NCBI GenBank assembly: GCA_947258565.1
Contig: CAMYJB010000002.1
Coordinates: 62,001-126,000 of the forward strand
DNA length: 64,000 bases
Reading direction: 5' to 3'
Source of the DNA: an uncultured Woeseiaceae bacterium
Lineage (GTDB): Bacteria; Pseudomonadota; Gammaproteobacteria; Steroidobacterales; Woeseiaceae
This document shows positions 33,550 through 43,120 of this stretch, piece after piece; position 1 is the first letter of the stretch, and every line of letters starts with the position of its first letter. Both the position numbers and the translations under genes were made by a program. The notes below the pieces were generated by a model. The model ran no database searches and was not told where the DNA came from. It was given only the letters and a program-made list of their open reading frames with translations.

Positions 33550-35162
33550 CACGGTCTCCGGATAATGCGGTTGGTGAGCAGGGGATTCTTCAGGACCATG
33601 CCGTCGGATGCCGGCACAGATACGCCGAGCTTGCTCATGCCGGGGCTGCCCGCACCGGTAGCGGCCGGGCAGGTACCGGTGTCGCGGTACTGGATGGCGG
33701 CAGCAAATCGGGCCTCGCCCGGGTCGCCGAGCTGTGACGAATAATCATCACCGACGGAGCAGCCCGGAACCACCGTGCCGATGATCCCGGACGGGTCGGT
33801 GTTCTCCGGTGAAAAGCCGTCGGCGAAGTCGCCGAAGTTCTTTGCATTGATGCCCCGGAACTGAATCGTGAAATACGTCGTGCCGCAGTTATCGGTGGGA
33901 TAGAAACCGTAGGGCTTGCCGCAGGTCGTGGAGCCGATCTGGATGACCTCGACGTCGACACCGCGCAGGCTGTTCATGATCGACTCGCTGGCCGAACAGG
34001 TCCCGGGACCGGTAAGCACGAACACGCGACGAATCGGCAGGTCGAGGACCGGCAGTGAAGCGCCGTCCGTGGTCACGTCAAAGAACGGCATTGGCGCGAC
34101 AGGCTGCCCGGTCACGGGATCCGTGACCGGATGCTTGTCGTTGAACTGCAGCGTCTCGAATGGCAGGCCTGCAGTTTGTGCCGGGCCGCCGATCATGTAG
34201 CCGAGCTGGCTCGCGATAAACAGGAAGCCGCCACCGTTGTAGCGAATGTCCAGAACGAGGTCATCGATTCCGAACGTATTGAGCTGATTCACCGCATTGA
34301 TCAGGCCGTCTTCGGCGGTGAGGATGTGGTCGTTGAACAGCATGTAGCCGACACGACCGGTTGGCGTATCGACGAAACTCACGTTCTGTACGGGCGTGGA
34401 CGTGATTTCGGCAGACGTCAACTGCACGGTGCGGCTTGTCTGCGAGCCAATGTCCAGCACTTCGAACTCATGCGTCTCGCCCGGCCCTGCCGGAAAGAGG
34501 CCGGCGTTGATCGTATCCACGTCCGCGCCGTTTACCACGTCAACGCCATCGACCGACAGGATCCGTGCGCCGCGAGCGAGCGGAACCGGTAGATTCGTGG
34601 CCGGCGAATCGGGTTCGGTATACGCGACGGCGATTTCCCGCGGTGGTGCCGGAGAAATGATAGTCCAGGTGGCGCCGTAGCCTGCGGAGACGCCGGACTG
34701 CGACAGCTGGAACCACTCGTCCGTGGGGAACGTGAAGTGGAACTTGTCCCTGGGTGCCCCGGAAGCCGTCAGCGCGGTGGTCCTCAGTTCCTCGAAATAG
34801 ACCAGCGGGTCGTCGAACAACCCCGGATCCTGGTCGACGATCTCGTCGTACCACAGGTACGTGTCGTTACTGTAGGAGCGCAGGTAGTTGTTCTCGTCGA
34901 CCGTTTCGCCCTGGATGTCCGGGAACGGCAGGCCCGTTGCGGGGTCCGTTCCGCTGCGCGGGTTCTGGCACAGGTTCCGGAACGTGCTCCAGTCGAGGAA
35001 CACGCCGGGTTGCCACGTCGAGCCCCCTGGTGGTGGCGGTGGGGGCGGACTCGTGCCGGCAAAACCCGAACTGTCGCCACCACAGGCGGCGCCGAATGCA
35101 AATAATGCAATAAAGCCTGTTCGCACGATGCGAACCAGAAGATTTCGGTGGGTCTTTGCCAT
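33549..35162 (-). CDS. Secreted S41-family (C-terminal processing) peptidase lipoprotein
   Basis: About 537 residues. A lipoprotein signal (ALFAFGAACGGDSSG) leads to a poly-proline linker. A PDZ-like segment (LARGARILSVDGVDVVNG) precedes the S41 fold. The fold has the typical NGGG of VLDIRYNGGGFLF, the catalytic serine in GPGTCSASESIMNSLRG and the lysine region GSTTCGKPYGFYP. Several cysteine pairs suggest an extracytoplasmic disulfide-stabilised protein. The start at ATG 35162 places the signal at the N-terminus; an in-frame start at 35198 would add 12 non-hydrophobic residues. The target substrate is unknown. Confidence 0.85.
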   Translation of the reverse strand: MAKTHRNLLVRIVRTGFIALFAFGAACGGDSSGFAGTSPPPPPPPGGSTWQPGVFLDWSTFRNLCQNPRSGTDPATGLPFPDIQGETVDENNYLRSYSNDTYLWYDEIVDQDPGLFDDPLVYFEELRTTALTASGAPRDKFHFTFPTDEWFQLSQSGVSAGYGATWTIISPAPPREIAVAYTEPDSPATNLPVPLARGARILSVDGVDVVNGADVDTINAGLFPAGPGETHEFEVLDIGSQTSRTVQLTSAEITSTPVQNVSFVDTPTGRVGYMLFNDHILTAEDGLINAVNQLNTFGIDDLVLDIRYNGGGFLFIASQLGYMIGGPAQTAGLPFETLQFNDKHPVTDPVTGQPVAPMPFFDVTTDGASLPVLDLPIRRVFVLTGPGTCSASESIMNSLRGVDVEVIQIGSTTCGKPYGFYPTDNCGTTYFTIQFRGINAKNFGDFADGFSPENTDPSGIIGTVVPGCSVGDDYSSQLGDPGEARFAAAIQYRDTGTCPAATGAGSPGMSKLGVSVPASDGMVLKNPLLTNRIIRRP

Positions 35163-35400
35163 GCCGCGTCCCTCGATCCCTGCTTTTCCCGCCTCCATAG
35201 CCTAACGGCCGTTCGGCCAATTTTACGGACCGAGCGCACACTTTACGACGTTGCCGGCGTCCGTTCGGAGCGCGCGGGAGGTACCCGATTCTCAGCGGCC
35301 GCCCACCGGGCGGAGGATTTGCCTCGTAAGTATGAGCCACCATGCAATCCGCCAGGCCGAAAGAGGATACTCGGGGCATCGGGGCTGAACAGAGAGTTTC

Positions 35401-36711
35401 ATGAGCCGGAACCTGTTGATCATGGGCGCCGCGGGTCGCGATTTCCATGTCTTCAATTGCTGCTACAGGGACAATCCGGAATTCAAGGTCGTCGCATTCA
35501 CGGCTACCCAGATCCCGCACATCCAGGACCGGCTGTATCCGGCGGAACTTGCCGGGTTCCTTTACCCTGAGGGGATTCCAATACACCCCGAGACGGACCT
35601 GGACACTCTGCTCGAAGCAGGAGATATCGACGAGGTGGTATTCGCGTACTCGGACGTGAGCCTCGCTTACGTCGATGCGCGCCGCGGCAGGGTCGAGACG
35701 CACGGCGTCGCGTTTTCGACCTTCGACGTCGATGCAACGATGCTGTCGTCGTCGAAACCCGTGATTGCCGTGACCGCGATCAGGACGGGCTGCGGCAAGA
35801 GCCAGACCTCGCGGCGCATCACCCACATTCTGAGAGAGCTGGGCAGGAAGACGGTTGCAATTCGGCACCCGATGCCCTACGGAGACCTCGAGAGGCAGGC
35901 CGTGCAGCGGTTTGCCGACTACGAAGACCTCGACCGGCATGACTGCACGATCGAGGAGCGCGAGGAATACGAGCCGCACCTGAGTAACGACGTCATCGTT
36001 TATGCCGGAACAGACTACGCAGCGATTCTCGCGCAGGCGGAGAAGGAAGCCGACGTCATCGTCTGGGATGGCGGCAATAACGACACGCCGTTCTACCGGC
36101 CCGATCTCTGGATCGCTATTGCCGACCCGCATCGGGCCGGACAGGAACTGGAGTACTTTCCGGGGACACAAAACTTCGCCCGGGCAGACCTGATAATCAT
36201 AAACAAGGCCGGTTCGGCCGATCTGCACGACATCGAGACGATCGAAGCCAACGCCAGGCGGGTCAACCCGGCCGCCCGCGTCATTCGCAGGGATTCCCGG
36301 CTGGACATACCGCACCCGGAGCAGATTCGCGGCAAGCGCGTTCTGGCCATCGAGGACGGGCCTACCACGACGCACGGGGGCATGGCATTCGGCGCCGCTG
36401 TGCTGGCTGCCCGGGAAAACGGTGCGGCGGAACTCGTGGATCCGCGGCCCTGGGCGGTCGGCGAAATCGCCGAGACGTACCGGCAGTATCCGGATACAGG
36501 CCCACTGCTGCCGGCGATGGGCTACGGCGATACTCAGATCAGGGACCTCGAAACCACGATAAACGCCACCGACTGTGATCTCGTGCTGGTTGCGACGCCG
36601 ATCGACCTGACGCGTCTTGTCGACATCGACAGGCCACATATGCGCATTCGATACTACATGCCGCCCGGCGATGGCACGATTACCGAGGCGGTGAAACGAA
36701 TCCTCGACTGA
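35401..36711 (+). CDS. Cyclic 2,3-diphosphoglycerate synthetase-like P-loop protein
   Basis: A 436-residue protein. The N-terminal Rossmann-like half (LLIMGAAGRDFHVFNCCYRD) is followed by a P-loop (AIRTGCGKSQTSRRI near residue 128) and a GTPase-like fold with VWDGGNNDTPFY and INKAGSAD. This arrangement is that of the archaeal cyclic-2,3-diphosphoglycerate synthetase family and its many bacterial relatives, whose reaction in bacteria is not settled. Its stop overlaps the start of the ribonucleotide reductase gene (TGATG), implying joint expression. I see no direct functional reason for that pairing. Confidence 0.78.
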   Translation: MSRNLLIMGAAGRDFHVFNCCYRDNPEFKVVAFTATQIPHIQDRLYPAELAGFLYPEGIPIHPETDLDTLLEAGDIDEVVFAYSDVSLAYVDARRGRVETHGVAFSTFDVDATMLSSSKPVIAVTAIRTGCGKSQTSRRITHILRELGRKTVAIRHPMPYGDLERQAVQRFADYEDLDRHDCTIEEREEYEPHLSNDVIVYAGTDYAAILAQAEKEADVIVWDGGNNDTPFYRPDLWIAIADPHRAGQELEYFPGTQNFARADLIIINKAGSADLHDIETIEANARRVNPAARVIRRDSRLDIPHPEQIRGKRVLAIEDGPTTTHGGMAFGAAVLAARENGAAELVDPRPWAVGEIAETYRQYPDTGPLLPAMGYGDTQIRDLETTINATDCDLVLVATPIDLTRLVDIDRPHMRIRYYMPPGDGTITEAVKRILD

Positions 36712-38450
36712 TGACGACGCCAGACCTCTCCGAACTGATATGGGCCTCGCGTTACCGGGGTGCCGCCGGGAACGGGGTGCCGGATGCCAGTATCGCGGAT
36801 ACGTGGGCGCGGGTCGCTCGCTCGATCGCATCGGTCGAGCGCGATTCGCGCGAGTGGGAGCAGCGCTTCTTGTCCGCGCTCGAGAATTTTCGTTTCCTTC
36901 CCGGAGGCCGCATCCTGGCCGGCGCCGGGCTCGGCAAGGACGTCACGCTGTGCAACTGTTTCGTTGCCGGGCCGCTCCACGATTCGCTCGACGGGATTCT
37001 CGAGTCACTGAAAGAAACGGCGATCACGATGCAGCACGGCGGCGGCATCGGTCTCGATTTTTCGCCGCTGCGGCCCTGCGGCTCACCCGCGATCAGGACT
37101 GGCGCAACCGCGTCAGGGCCGGTGTCTTTCATGCACGTGTGGGATTCGATGTGCGAGACACTGCTTGCGAGCGGACGACGGCGTGGCGCCATGATGGGCA
37201 CATTGCGTTGTGATCACCCGGACATCGAAGCATTCATCGATGCAAAGCGGGACCCGGACGCGCTGCACAATTTCAACCTGTCAGTCCTGATCACGGACGA
37301 CTTCCTGCGGGCGGTGGACGAAGACCGGGAATGGCCGCTCGTTTATCCGCCGGACGGTGACCCGCGCGTCGACAGGCGCGTACCGGCCGGCACGTTGTGG
37401 CAGCATATCGTCGAATCCGCGCTCGACACAGCGGAGCCCGGACTGTTGTTCGTCGACACCATCAACCGTGAGAACAACCTCCGGTACTGCGAATCGATCA
37501 GTGCAACCAATCCCTGCGGCGAAGTGCCGCTGCCGGCTTACGGGGCCTGCAACCTGGGCTCCATCAATCTTGCAGCGGCCGTGACGGCACCGTTTTCCGA
37601 CGCTGCGGCCATCGACCACGCGTCGCTGCAGCGGCTGTGCGGAACCGCGGTCCGGTTTCTCGACAATGTGATCGACGTGTCGCGGTACCCGCTCGAGAAA
37701 CAGGCCGTGCAGGCGAAACGCACCCGCCGCATCGGGCTCGGCGTCACGGGACTGGGCGACGCGCTGGCAATGCTCGGGCTGCACTACGACAGCGACGTCG
37801 CCCGTGACATGGCGAGCGCTGCGATGCGCGCGATTCGCGATTCCGCGTATCGCGCCTCCATCGAGCTCGCACGGGAGAAGGGCGCGTTTCCGGGGTTCGA
37901 TGCCGGCCGATACTGCGCGGCGCCGTTCATCAGGCGGCTCCCGGGGGACCTGCGCGAGGCGCTGGCAGTGCACGGCATTCGAAACAGCCACGTGCTCTCG
38001 GTCGCGCCGGCGGGCACGATCAGCCTGCTTGCCGGCAATGTGTCCAGTGGCATAGAGCCGATATACGCGCTCGAGGCCGTGCGCTCCGTTCGCGACGCCA
38101 CGGGAAACGAGCGAGAGATTGGCGTTGCGGACTTCGCGTTTCGGCAATGGCGCAAACAATGCGACGCCGAAGCCACGCGTCCCCGAAGCTTCGTAACGGC
38201 GGACGCACTGAGCGGTGATGCGCACCTCGCCATGCAGGCCTGCCTGCAACCCTGTGTCGATAACGCGATCTCCAAGACCATCACGCTGTCGCCCGAGGCA
38301 ACAGCTGAAACGGTAGAACATGTTTTCCGCAGCGCGCACGCGAAGGGGATCAAAGGATGCACGGTGTTTCGCCCCGGATCCATGCGCGGGCAGGTTATTC
38401 GTACGCGCGACGACTCGCATTGTTGCGGCGTCGAGCGGGAGTGTGACTGA
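36711..38450 (+). CDS. Class II (adenosylcobalamin-dependent type) ribonucleotide reductase, short form
   Basis: A 579-residue reductase. Recognisable are LPGGRILAGAG, CNCFVAGPLHDSLDGI, the substrate-loop ISATNPCGEVPLPAYGACNL with the active-site cysteine and Glu, and APAGTISLLAGNVSSGIEP in the barrel. The C-terminus ends in a cysteine pair (SHCCGVEREC), suited to re-reduction by thioredoxin. The length and domain order are those of short NrdJ-type class II enzymes, which need no oxygen and no second subunit. That fits an anaerobic or microaerobic host. The start overlaps the upstream cDPGS-like gene. Confidence 0.85.
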   Translation: MTTPDLSELIWASRYRGAAGNGVPDASIADTWARVARSIASVERDSREWEQRFLSALENFRFLPGGRILAGAGLGKDVTLCNCFVAGPLHDSLDGILESLKETAITMQHGGGIGLDFSPLRPCGSPAIRTGATASGPVSFMHVWDSMCETLLASGRRRGAMMGTLRCDHPDIEAFIDAKRDPDALHNFNLSVLITDDFLRAVDEDREWPLVYPPDGDPRVDRRVPAGTLWQHIVESALDTAEPGLLFVDTINRENNLRYCESISATNPCGEVPLPAYGACNLGSINLAAAVTAPFSDAAAIDHASLQRLCGTAVRFLDNVIDVSRYPLEKQAVQAKRTRRIGLGVTGLGDALAMLGLHYDSDVARDMASAAMRAIRDSAYRASIELAREKGAFPGFDAGRYCAAPFIRRLPGDLREALAVHGIRNSHVLSVAPAGTISLLAGNVSSGIEPIYALEAVRSVRDATGNEREIGVADFAFRQWRKQCDAEATRPRSFVTADALSGDAHLAMQACLQPCVDNAISKTITLSPEATAETVEHVFRSAHAKGIKGCTVFRPGSMRGQVIRTRDDSHCCGVERECD

Positions 38451-38550
38451 AGTGAAGCTAGGTAAAAGTCCCGATACCCGAGCGCCCCGAGCGCAACCAT
38501 TGTCGATATATTCGGGACGCTGTTAGCCAGGAACGAGTAAGGAGGCAACC

Positions 38551-38913
38551 ATGGAACTACCGTTACAGCTGCAATTTCGAAACCTGGATCATTCTCCGGC
38601 CATTGAAGCCGCCGTCCGCAAGCATGTGGACAAGCTGAAATCTTTCAATGGCGACATTATCAGCTGTCGCGTGGCCATCGAATCACCGCATAAACACCGC
38701 TACAAAGGCAAGCTCTATCACGTTGTCGTCGACGTGCGTGTCCCCGGCAAGGAAATCGTCGTCAGTCGCGCGCCCGACGACCAGCAGGCTCACGAAGACG
38801 TTTACGTCGCCATACGCGACGCGTTCGATGCGGCGCGCCGCCAGGTACAGGATTACGTCAGGATTCGTCGCGGCAAGGTCAAGACGCACGGGACGCCCCC
38901 GCCGGGAGCCTGA
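38551..38913 (+). CDS. HPF/RaiA-family ribosome-associated protein
   Basis: A 120-residue protein with the short hibernation factor fold (LQFRNLDHSPAIEAAVRKHV at the start, QAHEDVYVAIRDAFDAARRQ towards the end). It has a strong AAGGAGG site. It lacks the long C-terminal extension of dimerising HPF proteins. Such proteins bind the ribosome decoding region and quiet it in stress. Its position next to RtcB, archease and the site-2 protease supports a dormancy or stress island. Confidence 0.85.
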   Translation: MELPLQLQFRNLDHSPAIEAAVRKHVDKLKSFNGDIISCRVAIESPHKHRYKGKLYHVVVDVRVPGKEIVVSRAPDDQQAHEDVYVAIRDAFDAARRQVQDYVRIRRGKVKTHGTPPPGA

Positions 38914-38924
38914 AACGACCGCGG

Positions 38925-40355
38925 CTAGCCTTTGACGCAAACGACGGGTTCCAGCCGCGCCACTTTGCGCGCGAGCCCGGCACGATCCGCATTGTCGACA
39001 ACGCGGTCGACGTCCTTGTAGGCGAGCGGCGCCTCCTCGGCAATGCCGCGCAATGACGGGCTGCGAACCACGATTCCGCGTCGCGCGAGCTCGTCGACAA
39101 CCTGCCTGCCGCCGTATTCCCGGCGTGCCTTGCGGCGGCTCATGGCCCGGCCTGCGCCGTGACACGCCGAACTCAGTGCGCGATGCTCGCTATCCGCAGT
39201 ACCCGCCAGCACATAAGACCCGGTGCCCATCGACCCGCCAATCAGCACCGGCTGTCCGGCGTCGCGCAGCGATAGGTCGAGGTCCGGGTTTCCCGGTCCG
39301 AAAGCCCGCGTCGCTCCCTTGCGGTGCACGTGCAGTTCACGCGCGACGCCTTCGACGACATGCGTCTCGACCTTGCAGATGTTGTGCGAAACGTCGTAAA
39401 GCATCGTGAGTTCAGCCTGTGGAAAGTGCTCGCGGAACACCGCACGTGTGAGGTGGGTAATGATCTGGCGATTTGCAAGCGCGCAATTCATGCCGGCACG
39501 CATCGCGCCGATATAGCGCTGCCCGAGCTCCGAGTGAATCGGGGCGCAAGCGAGTTCCCGGTCCGGCAGCGTCAGTCCGAAGTCGCTGGCAGCAAGCAAC
39601 ATTTCGCGCAGGTAGTCCGTGCCGATCTGGTGCCCGAGCCCGCGCGATCCGCAGTGGATGCTGATGACGAGATGATCCGGATCGAGGCCGTAGGCGGACG
39701 CGATCCCGGCGTCGAAGAGCTCCGCGACGCGCTGCACCTCGAGGTAGTGATTGCCTGAGCCGAGCGTCCCCATCTCGCGCCGCTGGCGCTTCCTGGCGCG
39801 CTCGGAGACCGCGTCGGGATCCGCGCCCGGGATGCAGCCGCATTCCTCGGTGCGCTCGAGATCGCCGGCGCAACCATAGCCCTGGTCGACCGCCCAGCGC
39901 GCGCCGCCTTCGAGCATGTCCCGCATCGATTCCGGGCCGAGGCTGATCGAGCCCTCGCTGCCGACGCCGACCGGGATGTTCGCGTACAGGGAATCGGCCA
40001 GCGCGGATTTGGCATCCTCGATGTCGGCGGCTTGCAGGCCCGTGTGAAGCAGGCGCACGCCGCAGGAAATGTCGAATCCCACACCTCCCGCGGACACGAC
40101 CCCGCCGGCGTCGGCGTCGAATGCGGCAACGCCACCGATCGGAAATCCATAGCCCCAGTGCGCGTCCGGCATCGCGTACACGGGTCCGACGAGGCCCGGC
40201 AACAGCGTAACGTTGCGCAGCTGCTCGTAGACCTTGTCGTCCATTTGCAGGATCTGCTCGCGATCGCCGTACAGAATTCCCGGCACAGTCATCGGTGCTT
40301 CCGCGGGGATGCGCCACGCGAACTCGCTGTCTTGCCGGAGTCTATTCAGGTCCAC
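38925..40355 (-). CDS. rtcB: RtcB-type RNA ligase
   Basis: A 476-residue RtcB protein with GGVGFDISCGVRLL near residue 95 (metal-binding Asp and Cys), GSGNHYLEVQ, IHCGSRGLGHQIG, and the GMP-accepting histidine in SSACHGAGRAMSRRKA. It joins 2',3'-cyclic phosphate or 3'-phosphate RNA ends to 5'-hydroxyl ends with GTP and Mn2+. The start is a GTG at 40355, three bases after the archease stop. In bacteria RtcB is usually a repair enzyme. Confidence 0.95.
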   Translation of the reverse strand: MDLNRLRQDSEFAWRIPAEAPMTVPGILYGDREQILQMDDKVYEQLRNVTLLPGLVGPVYAMPDAHWGYGFPIGGVAAFDADAGGVVSAGGVGFDISCGVRLLHTGLQAADIEDAKSALADSLYANIPVGVGSEGSISLGPESMRDMLEGGARWAVDQGYGCAGDLERTEECGCIPGADPDAVSERARKRQRREMGTLGSGNHYLEVQRVAELFDAGIASAYGLDPDHLVISIHCGSRGLGHQIGTDYLREMLLAASDFGLTLPDRELACAPIHSELGQRYIGAMRAGMNCALANRQIITHLTRAVFREHFPQAELTMLYDVSHNICKVETHVVEGVARELHVHRKGATRAFGPGNPDLDLSLRDAGQPVLIGGSMGTGSYVLAGTADSEHRALSSACHGAGRAMSRRKARREYGGRQVVDELARRGIVVRSPSLRGIAEEAPLAYKDVDRVVDNADRAGLARKVARLEPVVCVKG

Positions 40356-40358
40356 GGT

Positions 40359-40781
40359 TCATACGTCCACGATACATTGTCCGTGCCACGTCCCCGCACT
40401 GTCCTGGTTCACGGACAGCGCCGTGTACGTCGCGCCTTTCACCTCGACCACCGGTTTATGGCGGGCCCGGTCCACGGTTTCGCCCCGGGCTACTGCATCG
40501 AGTACGTGGCCGTCGATCGATACGTGCCAGGCGCCGAACAACATCTTGCGCGCCGCCATCTCGTAAATCAGCGCATTCAGCCAGTCCGTCAGGAGCAGGG
40601 CATCATCGGGCGCTTCGCAGTGGATAGGCACTGCCTCGGCCGGTCGCACGTCTTTCGGGTCTGCAATAAGGGCCGTCAAGGCTTCGGCCATCGCCTCGAA
40701 CAAACGCTCCCGCGACGGCGCCGTGGCGCGCAGCCCGATGTCGGCGTCATGCTCGAGATGTTCCCAGCGACGGTTGTGCAT
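40359..40781 (-). CDS. Archease, RtcB activator
   Basis: A 140-residue protein starting HNRRWEHLEHDADIGLRATA, where the acidic and histidine residues are the metal-binding set of archease, and containing LLLTDWLNALIYEM. It promotes RtcB guanylylation and multiple turnover. The gene directly precedes rtcB with a 3-base gap and follows the site-2 protease gene by 8 bases, so all belong to one operon. Confidence 0.93.
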   Translation of the reverse strand: MHNRRWEHLEHDADIGLRATAPSRERLFEAMAEALTALIADPKDVRPAEAVPIHCEAPDDALLLTDWLNALIYEMAARKMLFGAWHVSIDGHVLDAVARGETVDRARHKPVVEVKGATYTALSVNQDSAGTWHGQCIVDV

Positions 40782-40789
40782 GTTGCTAC

Positions 40790-41959
40790 CTAGGTCCTGC
40801 GCCCGGGCGCTTCGATCTGCAATTTCAGCGATATGATCTCCAGCAGGTCCTTCAGCGCAATGACTCCGACCAGGCGGTCGTTCTCCACGACCATGAATCG
40901 TGATCGCCCCGCGGGCTTCAATATGTCCGTCAGCAGCGTCATTGTGTCCATGCCGGCATCGACCGTGTTCGACGCGGAACGGCTTTCCATCAGGTCGGCG
41001 ACCTTTTTCGACGACCAGTCGTCACGTCGGATGCCCTGCAAGCTGTCGACGGTGATACAGCCCAGTAAACGGGACCCGTCCAGCACCGGGTACATCTTGT
41101 AGTGGTGCCTGTAGACATACTCGTCCACCCATTCCGCGATACTGAGCGATGGCGCGACGGTGACCGGTTCGCTGCGCATGAAGCGGCGAACCGGCTGTCC
41201 CTCGACCATGTCTTTCAGAACCAGTTGCTGGTACGAGCTGCTTGCGGCGCCACGAACGAAAATGCCGATGAGGAACCACCACATCCCGCCGATCAGGTTG
41301 CCGCCGACGAATGCAACCACGCCGAGAATCATCAGTGCAGTGCCGAATCCACGGCCGATGCGGCTGGAGATGAACGTTGCCTCGTGAAGATCTCGCCGCC
41401 AGTGCCATAGGGCGGCTCTCAGGACACGGCCGCCGTCCAGCGGGAATGCAGGCACGAGGTTGAATACGGCGACCGTGAAATTGATGATCGCCAGCGTCGA
41501 CAGTACGCCGACCACCGGCTGCGGCCATGCGCCGCCCTGCGCGATCGCTGCGCTACCCCACAACACGGCGGCCAGGAGAAAACTCGATATCGGACCCGCG
41601 ATGGCCATCAGGAACTCGGCCCTCGGATCGGGCGGCTCGCTTTCCATCTCGGCGACGCCGCCGAAGATGAACAGCGTTATACCGCGTATCGGCATGCCGA
41701 ATTGACGGGCGACGATCGAGTGGGAAAACTCGTGGAACACGATGGAGAAGAAAACGCCGACCGCGACGGCAACGCCCATCCAGGCGTAGGTCTGGCTGGA
41801 GAGCTCCGGATAGCGGGCGGGAAACCAGCCCGCACCCAGCGACCAGCTGATGAGCAGTGCCAGCAATAACCAGCTCAGATCCAGCTTGACCTCGAAGCCG
41901 AACAGCGTGAAGAGGTGAAAGCCGCGGAACGGGGCTGTTCGCTGTGCCTCACCGGTCAT
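40790..41959 (-). CDS. Site-2-type membrane metalloprotease with tandem CBS domains
   Basis: A 389-residue M50 protease. The zinc motif HExxH is in VFHEFSHSIVARQFG and the third ligand motif in LVPAFPLDGGRVLRA; around these are six or so membrane helices. The last 130 residues form a pair of CBS domains (RFMRSEPVTVAPSLS, then RFMVVENDRLVGVIALKDLL) that could sense adenine nucleotides. The start overlaps the phosphoribosyltransferase stop by 4 bases. Family members cut transmembrane anti-sigma factors or other membrane proteins; the substrate is unknown. Confidence 0.92.
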   Translation of the reverse strand: MTGEAQRTAPFRGFHLFTLFGFEVKLDLSWLLLALLISWSLGAGWFPARYPELSSQTYAWMGVAVAVGVFFSIVFHEFSHSIVARQFGMPIRGITLFIFGGVAEMESEPPDPRAEFLMAIAGPISSFLLAAVLWGSAAIAQGGAWPQPVVGVLSTLAIINFTVAVFNLVPAFPLDGGRVLRAALWHWRRDLHEATFISSRIGRGFGTALMILGVVAFVGGNLIGGMWWFLIGIFVRGAASSSYQQLVLKDMVEGQPVRRFMRSEPVTVAPSLSIAEWVDEYVYRHHYKMYPVLDGSRLLGCITVDSLQGIRRDDWSSKKVADLMESRSASNTVDAGMDTMTLLTDILKPAGRSRFMVVENDRLVGVIALKDLLEIISLKLQIEAPGRRT

Positions 41960-42639
41960 TCGCGTCTCCCGGTCTCGGCTACTGCGCTGTCCACCATATC
42001 CCAGGCTGCGTGCAGAAGCTCCCGGACTTCGTCGTCAGTGGTTTGCCGGAAGTCACTGTAGAACTGCCCGACCGCGTAAAACGATGCGGGCGATTCGAGG
42101 CAGATGACGCGGTCGACGATAGCCGCCACTCTGGCGACCGCGGACGCTGATCCCACGGGCACGGCGACGACCACCGATGCCGGCGATCGGGTCTTGACGG
42201 CTTCTGCGGCGGCGCGCATCGTGGCTCCGGTTGCAAGGCCATCGTCCACCAGCACGACGTCCCTGCCGCCAAGTTCCGGGTAGGGCCGGTCCAGCCTGTA
42301 GGCCTGCTCGCGCCGGCGCAGCTCCCGCATTTCCCGCCCCGCGATCCTCTCGATCGTCGCCTCATCGAGGCTGAGCAGCGATTCGATGACGTCGTCATTG
42401 ATGACCCGGATGCCGCCCGATGCGATCGCCCCGAAGGCGAGTTCCGGCTGCGAAGGGACCCCGAGTTTGCGGACCACAATCGTGTCCAGCGATGCCCGCA
42501 GGGCAACCGCGATTTCGTAGGCGAGTGGAATGCCGCCGCGCGGCAGGCCGAGGATTATGGGGTCTTTGAGTTTACACCGCTGCAGTTCCGGCACGAGAGC
42601 CCGGCCGGCTGAGCGCCTGTCCTCGAAGACTCTGTACAT
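41956..42639 (-). CDS. Phosphoribosyltransferase-family protein
   Basis: A 227-residue protein with the PRPP-binding motif VVLVDDGLATGATMRAA and the pyrophosphate loop ILGLPRGGIPLAYEIA. The middle insert (LDEATIERIAGREMRELRRR) is typical of the uncharacterised stress-associated phosphoribosyltransferases found next to ribosome hibernation and universal stress genes. I chose the ATG at 42639 because the upstream extension covers the intergenic gap after DUF3175. The acceptor substrate is unknown. Confidence 0.88.
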   Translation of the reverse strand: MYRVFEDRRSAGRALVPELQRCKLKDPIILGLPRGGIPLAYEIAVALRASLDTIVVRKLGVPSQPELAFGAIASGGIRVINDDVIESLLSLDEATIERIAGREMRELRRREQAYRLDRPYPELGGRDVVLVDDGLATGATMRAAAEAVKTRSPASVVVAVPVGSASAVARVAAIVDRVICLESPASFYAVGQFYSDFRQTTDDEVRELLHAAWDMVDSAVAETGRRE

Positions 42640-42706
42640 CACTCGTCGCTTTGGCGGTGTGATTAACCAGTATCGTCCGAGGCGTTGCGCGAGACAGTAC
42701 GGGGAT

Positions 42707-43000
42707 TCACCTACCGTAGAGCTTGCGCAGTTCGGTCTTTGCGCGTTCCAGTACTTGCCTCTGGTCATCGTCCAGGTTGCTGCCCGCGCGGTTCATATAA
42801 AAAACCAGCATCGACATGGCGGAGCGAAACGGTGTTGCCTTGCGTTCCGCGCTGGCTTCCGCGGAGTCTCGCAGTGAGCGGGCGATCCGCGCGGGATCCT
42901 TCCAGGTAAAGACGCCTTCTTCGAGCTGCAGCGCGTGACTCTCTTGCGTGACCCTGCCGGACCAGCGCTGCCGTGTCGTGCCGGCTGATTTTCGGGACAT
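42707..43000 (-). CDS. DUF3175 protein
   Basis: A 97-residue basic protein: RWSGRVTQESHALQLEEGVF near the start and SAMSMLVFYMNRAGSNL in the middle, the conserved pattern of DUF3175, a family without known function. It is the first gene of the operon that continues with the phosphoribosyltransferase 67 bases downstream. Its abundant Arg and Lys suggest nucleic-acid binding, but that is speculative. Confidence 0.82.
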   Translation of the reverse strand: MSRKSAGTTRQRWSGRVTQESHALQLEEGVFTWKDPARIARSLRDSAEASAERKATPFRSAMSMLVFYMNRAGSNLDDDQRQVLERAKTELRKLYGR

Positions 43001-43120
43001 CTCGTACTCGCGTGCCGCAACAAGGAGGCGCTATGCGGGCGTCAAGGATAGCGCATGAACCGCGAAATTTTCTGCTACCCTCAGGGTCATAAGTAGAATA
43101 ACGAGCAAGAGGAGGAAGCC

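Noticed and set aside
34867-36831. 654-codon minus-strand ORF
   Set aside because: Antisense to the cDPGS-like gene and the 5' part of the S41 region; it has low-complexity shadow composition and no motifs.
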